From positions 806,001-870,000 of the forward strand of contig NZ_AUKG01000001.1 in NCBI RefSeq assembly GCF_000424625.1: a stretch of DNA of 64,000 bases, read 5' to 3'. Every line of letters begins with the position of its first letter. The stretch's first letter is position 1. The notes beneath the pieces are model-generated. The model was not told the DNA's origin. It did not search any database and saw nothing but the letters and a program-made list of their open reading frames with translations. The stretch comes from Conexibacter woesei Iso977N (GTDB taxonomy: Bacteria > Actinomycetota > Thermoleophilia > Solirubrobacterales > Solirubrobacteraceae). Positions 44,354 through 52,676 of this stretch are shown here, piece by piece. The position numbers and the translations under genes were made by a program.

Positions 44354-45489
44354 TCCGGTCCCTGATCCCCACGCCCGACGAGGTCGCGCACGGCGCGGCC
44401 AACGCCTTCGACCTGCTCGTCCGCGGCGGCGTCGCCGACCTGCGCCGCACGCCCGCGGCGGTGATCGACGAGCAGCCGCAGGGCACGACCTACAAGTACC
44501 TCGTCGACGAGGACGCCGCGCGCCGCACGCGCCACCTGCCGGTGCTGCTGGTCCCGCCGCTGGCCGCGCCGCCGACGTGCTTCGACCTGCGCCGAGGTTG
44601 CTCGATGGCCGCGCACCTGCTGAGCCTCGGCCACGCGACCTACCTGGTGGACTACGGCTCGATCGCGTTCAGCGACCGCGACCTCGGCCTGGAGCACTGG
44701 GTCCAGGACGTGCTCCCGCGCGCGATCGAGCAGGTCAGCGCCGACAACGGCGGCCAGCCCGTGCAGATCGTCGGCTGGTGCCTCGGAGGCATCATGTCGT
44801 TGTTGGCGCTCGCCGCCCGCCCGGACCTCCCGGTCAACTCGATCGCTGCGGTCGCGTCACCGTTCGACTTCGCCGAGCTGCGGCTGTTCGCCCCGATCCG
44901 CGGCGTCGCGAACATCACCAACGGGTTCTTCGCCACCGCGCTGTACCGCGCGCTCGGCGGCGCGCCGGCGCCGCTGGTCCGGATCGGCTTCCAGCTCTCG
45001 ACGCTCGACAAGTACCTCACCAAGCCGCTGGCGATCGCCACCAACCTCCACGACCGGGACTTCCTGGCGCAGATCGAGGCGGTCGACGACTTCATCGGCA
45101 ACATGAACGCCTACCCCGGGCGGACGATGGGCCAGCTGTACCACACGTTCTTCCGGGTCAACGACCTCGCGGACGGCAGGCTGGAGCTCGGCGATCACGC
45201 GATCGACCTGGCCAACGTGCGCGTCCCGGTCCTGGCGATCGCGGGCGACACCGACGCGCTGGCGCCGCAGAAGGCGGTCCACCACGTCGGCACGCTGCTG
45301 ACCGGCGCGCCCGACGTGCAGCTGAAGGCCGGCCCCGGCGGCCACCTCGGCATCCTGACCGGCCGCGCCGCGAGGCGTACGACGTGGCGCTGGATCGACG
45401 AGTTCTTCGCCGCGTCTGCGGAACGCTCGCCCAGGGGGCGAGGTTCCGGGCGCGAGCTCGCCCAGGGGCTCGCTCGCACGGTGGCGTAG
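44350..45489 (+). CDS. PhaC-like alpha/beta hydrolase (cysteine nucleophile)
   Basis: A 379-residue protein with the polyhydroxyalkanoate-synthase elbow VGWCLGGIMS: Cys144 replaces the serine of lipases. Asp302 lies in GDTDALAP and His332 in PGGHLGI, forming the Cys-Asp-His triad of PhaC. The length and YLVDYGSIAFSDRDLGLEHWV region suit class III-type PhaC. No phaE, phaR, phasin or phaAB genes are adjacent. It could be a genuine polyester synthase or an acyltransferase of the same fold. GTG 44350. Confidence 0.82.
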   Translation: MIRSLIPTPDEVAHGAANAFDLLVRGGVADLRRTPAAVIDEQPQGTTYKYLVDEDAARRTRHLPVLLVPPLAAPPTCFDLRRGCSMAAHLLSLGHATYLVDYGSIAFSDRDLGLEHWVQDVLPRAIEQVSADNGGQPVQIVGWCLGGIMSLLALAARPDLPVNSIAAVASPFDFAELRLFAPIRGVANITNGFFATALYRALGGAPAPLVRIGFQLSTLDKYLTKPLAIATNLHDRDFLAQIEAVDDFIGNMNAYPGRTMGQLYHTFFRVNDLADGRLELGDHAIDLANVRVPVLAIAGDTDALAPQKAVHHVGTLLTGAPDVQLKAGPGGHLGILTGRAARRTTWRWIDEFFAASAERSPRGRGSGRELAQGLARTVA

Positions 45490-45584
45490 GGCGCGGCATC
45501 GCGGCTCACGCCGCTGAAAGGAACGTTGCAAGCGCAACCGACCCGCGCTGAGCGGCGCTGAGCCCCGCTACCCTCGTCCGCCTC

Positions 45585-46586
45585 ATGTCGCGTGCCCGTG
45601 CCCTGATCGTGCTTCCCGCTGCCCTGCTCGCAGCCGCCCTCCCGACCGCCGCCGGTGCGGCGTCGAAGGCCCCGAAGGACCCGACCAACGTGCCCGCCGG
45701 CGTGACGGCGGGCGGCGTCGACCTCTCCGGCCTGACGCTCGCCGACGCGCAGGCGCGGTTGGAGTCCGCGATCGGGACGAAGGTCGACGCGAAGCTGACG
45801 CTCGGCGCAGCCGGCAGGCCGTGGGTCCTGGATCCCGTCGCCGACGCGAAGCTGAAGTTCGACGCGCTGACCACCGCCAAGCGCGCGCTGCGCGCCAGGC
45901 AGCCCGGCGACGTCGGGTTGAAGCTGTCGCACTCCAAGCTCGCGGTCCGCGCGTGGGTCGCGTCGATCGCCCCGAAGGTCGCCAAGGCGCCGCGCAACGC
46001 GACGGTCAAGATCACGCTGACGCACATCTACCGCAAGCGTGCCGCGCACGGCCGCGCGCTGAACCAGAAGGACGTCGCGACGCAGATCGACGCCGCGCTG
46101 GACGACGGCACGAACGCGCCGCGCACGCTGCACACCAAGCTCGTCAGGACGTCGCCGCAGGTCAACGCCAACGACCTGGCCAAGTTGTACGGGACGGTCA
46201 TCACCGTCGACAAGTCCCATTTCAAGCTGCGCCTCTTCAAGAACCTCAAGTTCTCGAAGTCCTACATGGTGGCCGTCGGCCAGCCGCAGTACCCGACGCC
46301 GTCCGGCCTGTTCCACATCCAGGACAAGCAGGTCGACCCGGTGTGGTCGGTGCCGAACTCCCCGTGGGCCGGCGAGCTGCAGGGCACGACGGTCGAGGGC
46401 GGCTCGGCGGCCAACCCGCTGAAGGCGCGCTGGATGGGCATCGTCAACGGCGTCGGCATCCACGGCACCGGCGAGGACTACTCGATCGGCTCCGCCGCGT
46501 CGCACGGCTGCATCCGCATGCACGTCGCCGACGTCAAGGACCTGTTCACGCGCGTGCCGGTTGGCACGCCCGTGCTGATCAAGTAG
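45585..46586 (+). CDS. L,D-transpeptidase (YkuD)
   Basis: A 333-residue exported enzyme that forms 3-3 cross-links in peptidoglycan or attaches proteins. Signal peptide of about 25 residues (LIVLPAALLAAALPTAAGA), a putative peptidoglycan-binding-4-like domain beginning GGVDLSGLTLADAQARL, then the YkuD domain from about 200 (DKSHFKLRLFKNLKFSKS) with the catalytic SHGCIRMH motif (Cys309) and GIHGTGED. A near-leaderless promoter, TACCCT, precedes the ATG by ten bases. Followed by a hairpin within the next gene's promoter. Confidence 0.93.
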   Translation: MSRARALIVLPAALLAAALPTAAGAASKAPKDPTNVPAGVTAGGVDLSGLTLADAQARLESAIGTKVDAKLTLGAAGRPWVLDPVADAKLKFDALTTAKRALRARQPGDVGLKLSHSKLAVRAWVASIAPKVAKAPRNATVKITLTHIYRKRAAHGRALNQKDVATQIDAALDDGTNAPRTLHTKLVRTSPQVNANDLAKLYGTVITVDKSHFKLRLFKNLKFSKSYMVAVGQPQYPTPSGLFHIQDKQVDPVWSVPNSPWAGELQGTTVEGGSAANPLKARWMGIVNGVGIHGTGEDYSIGSAASHGCIRMHVADVKDLFTRVPVGTPVLIK

Positions 46587-46594
46587 GTCTGTGG

Positions 46595-46662
46595 TCAAAG
46601 CTGGGCTTTGATGTCCGAAAGGACATCAAGGCCTGGCGAAGCCCCCGCGGCGCGGTTAGCGT
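46595..46662 (+). promoter_or_regulatory. LysR-type promoter of the APC permease-nitrilase operon
   Basis: TCAAAGCTGGGCTTTGA (46595-46611; 7-bp arms) is centred 66 bases before the permease ATG, the classical recognition position of LysR regulators. A half-site TCAAGGCCTGGC starts at 46626 (-43), in the activation position. TAGCGT (46657-46662) six bases before the ATG is the -10 of a leaderless transcript. The promoter of the HisD-like gene has the same elements at the same distances. Confidence 0.72.
46608..46629 (+). terminator. Hairpin after the L,D-transpeptidase gene
   Basis: TTGATGTCC-GAAA-GGACATCAA: a perfect 9-bp stem with a GAAA loop 22 bp beyond the stop codon. It may end the transpeptidase transcript, although it lies inside the LysR promoter region and shares three bases with the upstream dyad. 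Confidence 0.5.
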
Positions 46663-46668
46663 CGCGTC

Positions 46669-48129
46669 ATGTCGTCGTCACAGACCGCACCAGCTTCCCC
46701 TGCGCCAGGCGGCGCCGCCGCCGGCTCGGGGATGCACACCGAGCTCAAGCTCGTCGACGCCGCCGCGTTCTCGGTCGGCCTGATCGGCCCGGTCGGCGCG
46801 ATCGCGCTGCTCGGGACCGGTGCCGCCGGGATCATCGGCCACGGGGTGACGTTGTCGTTCATCTTCTCGGTGATCGGCGTCGTCCTCGTGGCCTACGCGT
46901 TCGTGAAGCTGGCGCGCCACATCTCGCACACCGGCTCGGTGTACGCCCTGGTCGGCGTGACGCTCGGTCCGCGCGCCGGGTTCATCGCGGGCTGGGCGCT
47001 GCTCGGCGCCTACACGGCGATCGGGACCGGCTCGACGATCGAGATCGGGTACTTCTTCGGGCAGTTCCTCGGCGACGTCGGGATCCTGCACACGAGCGAG
47101 TGGTTCTGGATCGCGCTGGCCGGTCTGGCGGGCGTGTGCGCGCTGGCGTTCAACGAGATCAGGGTGGTGACGCGGGCGCTGCTGGCGTCCGAGGTCCTCG
47201 GCGCGGTGCTCGTGACGATCCTCAGCCTGGTCGTCCTGGCGACCGTGATCTTCGGCCACGGCCCGCAGGGGCAGACGTGGAACTGGCACTTCCTGCAGAT
47301 CCCGGACGGGCTCGGCTGGAGCGACGTCGCCAAGGGCGCCGAGTACGGGTTCCTGGCGTTCGCCGGGTTCGAGGGCGCGGCCGCGCTGGGTGAGGAGACG
47401 TCGCAGCCGAAGGTCGAGATCCCGCGCGCGATCAAGGTCGCGGTGGCGGTCGTCGGCACGTTCTACATCTTGACGATCGTGTCGCAGTCGCTCGGCTACG
47501 GGACCGACGCCAAGGGCGTCGAGGCGTTCGTCGGCGGCTCGCCGTTCAACGACCTCGGCAGGGGCTACATCGGCAAGATCTACGCCGACATCCTGGTGTT
47601 GATGGCGACGATCTCGCTGCTGGCGATCTCGCTGGGCACGGCGAGCGGCGCGGCGCGCATCCTGTACGCCTTGACGCGCGATGCGACGGGCGTGCGTGGG
47701 TCCGGGCTGACGAAGCTCAGCCGTCACGGGCAGCCGGTCAACGCGCTGTTCGTGATCCTGGGTGTGATCGCGCTCGGGTTGATCGGGCAGCGGCTGGCCG
47801 GGACCGACGTGCTCGACGCGACGTTCTACGCGCTGACGCTCGGGACGATCTCGTTGCTGTTCGCCTACGTGATGGCGACGCTCGGCGCGATCCGGTTCCT
47901 GTTCCTCAGCGGGAAGCCGAAGGTGCCGATGTGGCAGCTCGGGATCCCGATCGTCGGCGGCGCGTTCGTCATCTACACCATCTACGAGAACGTCGCCAGG
48001 CAGGAGGGCGCTTACCGGCACTTCGGCTACCTCGTGCTGGCGTGGTTGCTGATCGCGGCCGCGATCGTCGCGTTCGCGCCCGGGTTGGCGGGGCGGGTGC
48101 GGGCGGGCTTGGCATCATCGTCGGCATGA
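46669..48129 (+). CDS. APC-superfamily amino acid permease
   Basis: A 486-residue transporter with about 12 TM helices. The unwound first helix motif is GLIGPVGAIALLGTG, where APC carriers use a Gly-rich break for substrate; the sixth-helix region is GFLAFAGFEGAAALGEETSQPK, a hallmark of APC carriers, followed by IPRAIKVAVAV. The cargo is an amino acid or amine. Leaderless start behind a LysR-type promoter. Overlaps the following nitrilase (ATGA), so imported compound and nitrilase are functionally linked. Confidence 0.92.
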   Translation: MSSSQTAPASPAPGGAAAGSGMHTELKLVDAAAFSVGLIGPVGAIALLGTGAAGIIGHGVTLSFIFSVIGVVLVAYAFVKLARHISHTGSVYALVGVTLGPRAGFIAGWALLGAYTAIGTGSTIEIGYFFGQFLGDVGILHTSEWFWIALAGLAGVCALAFNEIRVVTRALLASEVLGAVLVTILSLVVLATVIFGHGPQGQTWNWHFLQIPDGLGWSDVAKGAEYGFLAFAGFEGAAALGEETSQPKVEIPRAIKVAVAVVGTFYILTIVSQSLGYGTDAKGVEAFVGGSPFNDLGRGYIGKIYADILVLMATISLLAISLGTASGAARILYALTRDATGVRGSGLTKLSRHGQPVNALFVILGVIALGLIGQRLAGTDVLDATFYALTLGTISLLFAYVMATLGAIRFLFLSGKPKVPMWQLGIPIVGGAFVIYTIYENVARQEGAYRHFGYLVLAWLLIAAAIVAFAPGLAGRVRAGLASSSA

Positions 48130-48932
48130 CGCGGATCGCCGTCCAGCAGCTCGCGCCGGTCATCGGCGACCTCGACGCCAACGCGGAGCTGTCGGTGGCC
48201 GCGCTGCGCGAGGCCGCTGCGGCGGGGGCCGATGTCGTCGTCCTGCCGGAGCTCGTGACGTCGGGGTACCTGTTCGACAGCGCGGAGGAGTGCGCCGCCG
48301 CGGCGATCCCGGCGGACGATGCTGTGCTGAGGGCGTGGGCGGACGAGGCGGCGCGCGCCGGGATGGTGGTCGTCGGCGGCTTCTGCGAGGCGGGCGACGA
48401 CGGCAACACCTACAACTCGGCGGTCATCATCGACGAGACCGGGGCGGAGCGCGCGGTCTACCGCAAGCTCCACCTCTGGGACGGCGAGAAGCGCCTGTTC
48501 ACGCCGGGTGCTGCTGCGCCGCCCGTGGTGTCGACGCGCGTCGGGAACGTGGCCGCGGTCATCTGCTACGACCTCGAGTTCCCGGAGCTCACGCGCGGCG
48601 TCGCCATGCGCGGCGCCGACCTGCTCGCGGTGCCGACCAACTGGCCGCTGGTCCCGCGCCCGGACGGCGAGCGCCCACCGGAAGCGGTCATCGCGATGGC
48701 GACGGCCCGCATCAACCGCATGGCCATCGCCATTGCCGACCGCCTCGGCACCGAACGCGGCCTCGAATGGACCGGCGGCTCCTCCATCGTCGGCACCGAC
48801 GGCTGGGTGGCCGCCGAGCAACCCGCCATCGGTATGACCCTCGCCGAGATCGACCTGACCACAGCCCGCAACAAGCAACTCACCGACCTGGCCCACGCCT
48901 TCACCGACCGCCGCCCCGAGTTCTACAACTAG
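48126..48932 (+). CDS. Nitrilase/amidase-superfamily carbon-nitrogen hydrolase
   Basis: A 268-residue C-N hydrolase with the Glu42-Lys114-Cys147 triad (VVLPELVTSG, YRKLHLWDGEKR, AVICYDLEFPE). The closest layouts are omega-amidases and aliphatic amidases of branch 10 or similar; true nitrilases are longer. ATG 48126 overlaps the permease stop. Proposed job: release of ammonia from an imported amide-bearing compound or its oxidation product. Followed by palindromic repeat copy 2. Confidence 0.9.
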   Translation: MTRIAVQQLAPVIGDLDANAELSVAALREAAAAGADVVVLPELVTSGYLFDSAEECAAAAIPADDAVLRAWADEAARAGMVVVGGFCEAGDDGNTYNSAVIIDETGAERAVYRKLHLWDGEKRLFTPGAAAPPVVSTRVGNVAAVICYDLEFPELTRGVAMRGADLLAVPTNWPLVPRPDGERPPEAVIAMATARINRMAIAIADRLGTERGLEWTGGSSIVGTDGWVAAEQPAIGMTLAEIDLTTARNKQLTDLAHAFTDRRPEFYN

Positions 48933-48948
48933 CCGCGCGTTGGACGGT

Positions 48949-48991
48949 CCAAGTCGTCCTACCCCCACATATCGGGGGCCAGACGACTTGG
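48949..48991. repeat. Palindromic repeat, copy 2 (core inverted)
   Basis: 43-bp palindrome with arms CCAAGTCGTC / GACGACTTGG as in copy 1 (2564-2606), 3-base joints that differ, and the 17-base core CCCCCACATATCGGGGG, the exact reverse complement of copy 1. It again lies between convergent genes (stops at 48932 and 48995) and may act as a bidirectional terminator. Confidence 0.85.
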
Positions 48992-48994
48992 AAC

Positions 48995-49915
48995 TCAGGC
49001 CCTCTTCCTGATCCGCGCCGCCACGGTCGCGGCCCAGTCGTCGACCAGGTTCACCAGCGTCAGCGTGCCCGGCGACAGCGTCGTGCCGCGGCGGGTGATG
49101 AGGGCAAAGGAGTCGTGGATGGGGTCGGTCAGGCTGACCGCGGACACGTTCTCTGGCATCGGGATCGTTCGCAGGACGGAGCGGGCCGCGATCGTGTCTC
49201 CCAGCCCGAGGGAGACCAGCTGCAGTGCGGTTTCGATGTGCTCGACTTCCACCCGCGGTGTCAGGCGCACGCCGGCTTCCTGCGCCGCGGCGGCGAACTG
49301 GCGGCGGGTGGGGTCGTCGAAGCCGTGGCTGGCGTCGTACAAGATCAACGGCGCGTCGGCGAGCTTGGCAATCGGGAGGCGGCGGCGGGTGCGGGAGGGG
49401 TCGGCGCTCACCACCACGACCTCGTCGCGGAAGAGCCTGCGCACGTCGAGGACGCGGTCGTCGACCGGCAGCACCACCAGCCCGGCCTCCAGCTCGCTGG
49501 CGCGCACGGCGGTCGCGACGTCGGCCGAGTTCTGGCCCGGCAGGTTCAGCCGCGCCTCGGGGTCGACGGCGCAGAAGCGCGCCGCCAGTCCCGCGATGTC
49601 GTAGTAGGGCGCGTTGCGGAAGACGCCCATGGTCACGACCCGGTTGCGCCGGATCGGGCCGCCGCGCCCGACCGACGCCAACGCATCGTCGGTCGCCTCC
49701 GCGACCCTCTCGGCGTGACCCAGGAACGCCCGGCCCGCCGACGTCAGCGACAGCCCCCGGCCGCCGCGCTGGAACAGCGACACGCCGAGCTCGCGCTCGA
49801 GCTGCCGGACCTGCTCGGAGACCGCCGGCTGCGTGCAGTGCAGTGCCCGCGCGGCGGCGTTGAACGAGCCGAGCGATGCCGCCGTGCGGAAGTACAGGAG
49901 CTGCTGAAGGGTCAA
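48995..49915 (-). CDS. LysR-type transcriptional regulator
   Basis: A 306-residue LTTR. The N-terminus TLQQLLYFRTAASLGSFN and AARALHCTQPAVSEQVRQLE form the canonical winged HTH, followed by a linker helix and a periplasmic-binding-like effector domain. The start codon is TTG 49915, which lies inside the 17-bp dyad of the divergent HisD-like promoter, so binding there would also repress lysR, as is usual for LTTRs. Matching sites upstream of the APC permease make this the likely regulator of both flanking units. Confidence 0.92.
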   Translation of the reverse strand: MTLQQLLYFRTAASLGSFNAAARALHCTQPAVSEQVRQLERELGVSLFQRGGRGLSLTSAGRAFLGHAERVAEATDDALASVGRGGPIRRNRVVTMGVFRNAPYYDIAGLAARFCAVDPEARLNLPGQNSADVATAVRASELEAGLVVLPVDDRVLDVRRLFRDEVVVVSADPSRTRRRLPIAKLADAPLILYDASHGFDDPTRRQFAAAAQEAGVRLTPRVEVEHIETALQLVSLGLGDTIAARSVLRTIPMPENVSAVSLTDPIHDSFALITRRGTTLSPGTLTLVNLVDDWAATVAARIRKRA

Positions 49916-49979
49916 AGCCTGGCCTTGAAGAGGTGAAGGAAGTCCAAGTCTGGATTATGCCTCCCGGGCAGCCTACCCT
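49912..49979 (+). promoter_or_regulatory. LysR-type promoter of the HisD-like gene
   Basis: TCAAAGCCTGGCCTTGA (49912-49928; 6 of 7 arm bases pair) is centred 66 bases before ATG 49986. A half-site TCCAAGTCTGG begins at 49943 (-43). TACCCT (49974-49979) precedes the ATG by six bases. All three elements align without gaps to the permease promoter at 46595-46662, and the dyads match at 14 of 17 bases. Confidence 0.72.
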
Positions 49980-49985
49980 CAGCCG

Positions 49986-51293
49986 ATGTCCGCTCCGCTG
50001 TTCCTGAAGTCCCCGACCGACGCGGTCACCACCGGCCCGGATCCGGCCGTGGCCGAGCGCGTCTCCGAGATGCTCCTGCGCATCGAGCGCGACGGCCTCG
50101 ACGCGGTCCGCGCCTACTCGCGCGACCTCGACGGCTGGGACCCGGACGGCGGCTTCGAGGTCACCGAGGACGACGTCCGCGCCGCGACCGCTTCGCTCTC
50201 CGACGCGCTCAGAAGCTCGATCCGCTTCGCCCAGACCCAGATCGGCGGCTTCGCGGAGCTGCAGCGCGCGACGCTCACCGACTTCGAGGCCGAGACGCTC
50301 CCCGGCGTCTTCCTCGGCCAGAAGCAGGTCCCGGTCGCCTCGGTCGGCGCGTACTGCCCGTCGGGCCGCGTCCCGATGCTCGCCTGCGCGTTCATGACCA
50401 TCTTGGTCCCGAAGGTCGCGGGCGTCGACACCGTCATCGCCTGCACGCCCCCGCGCGGCGGCGCCGGCGTCCACGCCCCGACGCTGCACGCGATCGCGAC
50501 CTCCGGCGCCGACCGGATCTTCGCGCTCGGCGGCGTCCAGGCGCTGGCGGCGATGGCCTTCGGGCTGCTCGATGGCGTCGAAGCGGGGACGGACATGATC
50601 GTCGGCCCGGGCAACGCGTTCGTCGCCGAGGCCAAGCGCCAGCTCTTCGGCCGCGTCGGGATCGACCTGCTCGCGGGCCCGTCCGAGGTCTGCGTGATCG
50701 CCGACGAGACCGCCGACGCCGAGCTCGTCGCCGCCGACCTCCTCGCCCAGGCCGAGCACGGCCCGTCCTCGCCCGCGGTCCTGATCACCACCGACGAGGA
50801 CTTCGGCCGCGCGGTCATCGAGCAAGTCACCGCACAACTCGACGCGCTCGCAGTGCGCGGCGCCGACGACACCTCCCGCCGCGCGTGGGACGACCACGGC
50901 GTCGTCATGGTCGCGAACGACCGCGAGCACGCCGTCCGGCTCAGCGACGAGGTCGCCACCGAGCACCTCGAGGTCCAGACCGCCGACGACGCCTGGTACC
51001 ACGACAACCTCAAGAACTACGGGTCGATCTTCCTCGGCACCCGCGCGACCGTCGCCTTCTCCGACAAGGCGATCGGCACCAACCACACGCTCCCGACCGG
51101 CCGCGCCGCCCGCTACACCGGCGGCCTGTCGGTCGCGAAGTTCCTGAAGACCTTGACCTACCAGCGGATCGACAGCGACGAGGGCGTCCTGACCGTCGCG
51201 CCCCACGTCGCCGAGATCGCGCGCGCCGACCTCATGCCCGCCCACGAGGCGACGGCGACCAAGCGCCTCGCCCGCGTCGGCGCGACGCTCTAG
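49986..51293 (+). CDS. HisD-family dehydrogenase (histidinol/sulfopropanediol dehydrogenase-like)
   Basis: A 435-residue zinc- and NAD-dependent dehydrogenase. The zinc ligands are in DLLAQAEHGP (Q255, H258), FSDKAIGTNHTLPT (Asp) and the C-terminal PAHEATA (His); the catalytic base pair is E326-H327 in ATEHLEVQ. The GGLSVAKFLKTLTYQRI block and absence of other his genes fit the catabolic branch of the family (such as HpsN) rather than histidine biosynthesis. Divergent from lysR. It probably oxidises an alcohol through an aldehyde to an acid. Confidence 0.85.
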   Translation: MSAPLFLKSPTDAVTTGPDPAVAERVSEMLLRIERDGLDAVRAYSRDLDGWDPDGGFEVTEDDVRAATASLSDALRSSIRFAQTQIGGFAELQRATLTDFEAETLPGVFLGQKQVPVASVGAYCPSGRVPMLACAFMTILVPKVAGVDTVIACTPPRGGAGVHAPTLHAIATSGADRIFALGGVQALAAMAFGLLDGVEAGTDMIVGPGNAFVAEAKRQLFGRVGIDLLAGPSEVCVIADETADAELVAADLLAQAEHGPSSPAVLITTDEDFGRAVIEQVTAQLDALAVRGADDTSRRAWDDHGVVMVANDREHAVRLSDEVATEHLEVQTADDAWYHDNLKNYGSIFLGTRATVAFSDKAIGTNHTLPTGRAARYTGGLSVAKFLKTLTYQRIDSDEGVLTVAPHVAEIARADLMPAHEATATKRLARVGATL

Positions 51294-51301
51294 AGCAACA
51301 C

Positions 51302-52342
51302 CTAGGCCTTGCTCGGCTCCGGCTCGGCCGGAGCCGGCGCTGGCGCCGACGCCGACGCCGCCTCACCCTCGCGCTGGCGGTGGACCGCCTCGCGCGCCGT
51401 CCGCAGCGCGGTCCTCGGCGACCACGTCTCCAGCTCCAGCCCGAGCGCGACCAACCCCACCAACAACCCGGCGATCATCAACAACGCCCCGACGCCGAAC
51501 GTGAACGCCGTGATCTCCGCGATGTCGACGGCATGCCCGGTCGTCTCGACGAAGCCGTAGGACAACATCGCCAACCGCAGCCCCGCCGACGCGGGCGCCA
51601 GCGGGATGATCCGCCCGCCGCCCTGCGCGGCCATCACCAGCGTCACCGTCGACAGCGTCACCGGCAGGTGGAACGCCGCCATGAACGCGGCGAGCGACCC
51701 CAGCCGGATCACACGCCCGAGCGCCTGCCACGACGCGACACCCAAGATGAAGGCCTTGGGCTCGTGCAGGATCACGATGCCCTGGCGCAGCCGGTCGGTG
51801 AGGTCCTTGACGCGCTTGCGCAGCAGCCGCCACACCGCGTAGGTCAGCAGACCCGCGCCGACCAGCACGCCGGCCGCCGGCAGCGGCTGCTCGATGATGA
51901 ACGACACGTCGAAGTGCGGCAGCTCGCCCGACGACGTCGGGACCGGCAGGAACCCGCGGCTCAGCGCCCAGATCACGAGGCCGATCCCGAACGCGGTCTC
52001 GAACAGCGTCTCGGGCAGGAACGTCGCGGCGAGCGTCGGGTAGCGCGACTCCGGCATCCGCCGGTGGATGAGCCAGAGCTTCACGACGTCCCCACCACGG
52101 GCCGGGATCACGCCGTTGAGCCCCGCGCCCGCGAGGTAGGCGGCGATCGTGTGGCGCGGCTTGAGCTGCGTCGACTCCGGATACGCGGCGCGGATGATGT
52201 TGTGCCAGCCGCGCGGCCGGACCGCCTGGGCAAAGATGTAGAGGAAGATCCCGACGAGGCACAGCCACGGGTTCACGCTCGCGGCGCGGTGGAGCAGCAG
52301 CTCCAACGCGTGATCTGCGGTGCGGAAGACGTCGCTCAGCAT
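51302..52342 (-). CDS. UPF0104/lysylphosphatidylglycerol-synthase-type membrane protein
   Basis: A 346-residue integral membrane protein with about eight TM segments. The pattern VRPRGWHNIIRAAYP, then LAGAGLNGVIPARGGDVVKLWLIHRR with an R-x-G-D-x-x-(R/K) sequence, is characteristic of the UPF0104/LPG_synthase_TM family, including the flippase part of MprF. The tail is Ala/Pro-rich and cytosolic. Convergent with hisD-like gene, stops 8 bp apart. Likely lipid flipping or transport; substrate unknown. Confidence 0.85.
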   Translation of the reverse strand: MLSDVFRTADHALELLLHRAASVNPWLCLVGIFLYIFAQAVRPRGWHNIIRAAYPESTQLKPRHTIAAYLAGAGLNGVIPARGGDVVKLWLIHRRMPESRYPTLAATFLPETLFETAFGIGLVIWALSRGFLPVPTSSGELPHFDVSFIIEQPLPAAGVLVGAGLLTYAVWRLLRKRVKDLTDRLRQGIVILHEPKAFILGVASWQALGRVIRLGSLAAFMAAFHLPVTLSTVTLVMAAQGGGRIIPLAPASAGLRLAMLSYGFVETTGHAVDIAEITAFTFGVGALLMIAGLLVGLVALGLELETWSPRTALRTAREAVHRQREGEAASASAPAPAPAEPEPSKA

Positions 52343-52406
52343 CGGGTACTCGTGTTAACGACATTCCTACCCGCCGAGTGGAGCGCGTACGTCCGGTGCT
52401 GGCGCG

Positions 52407-52676
52407 TCAGGACCCCTGCCGGGGCGGCACTTCGTCGGGCCACTTGCCGTACCTCGCGAAGTACGCGCGCGCCGCGTCCTCCTCGGCGCGGGCCGAGTCG
52501 CCGCTGACGCCGATCCGGTGCAGCCAGTTCAGCAGCGCGACCGACAGCCCGGCGCCCCACAGGGCGGCGCAGCCCTCCAGCGACGTCTCGTCGCCGCCGC
52601 GCACGATGACCAGCACGACGCCGCCGACGAGGATCGCGGCAGGGACCCAGAAGCGGACGATCTTCATGAAGCTCAT
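52407..52676 (-). CDS. Small membrane protein coupled to EamA transporter
   Basis: An 89-residue protein with two TM helices (VRFWVPAAILVGGVVLVIVRG and CAALWGAGLSVALLNWL) and a charged cytosolic tail ending ARYGKWPDEVPPRQGS. ATG 52676 overlaps the transporter stop as ATGA. No family recognised; the tail pattern resembles small actinobacterial integral proteins of unknown role. Confidence 0.7.
   Translation of the reverse strand: MSFMKIVRFWVPAAILVGGVVLVIVRGGDETSLEGCAALWGAGLSVALLNWLHRIGVSGDSARAEEDAARAYFARYGKWPDEVPPRQGS

Noticed and set aside
46595-46629. Attenuator or riboswitch before the APC permease
   Set aside because: The two overlapping dyads could fold as alternative hairpins, but with a leaderless start at 46669 they lie upstream of transcription, and the first matches a LysR site repeated at 49912.
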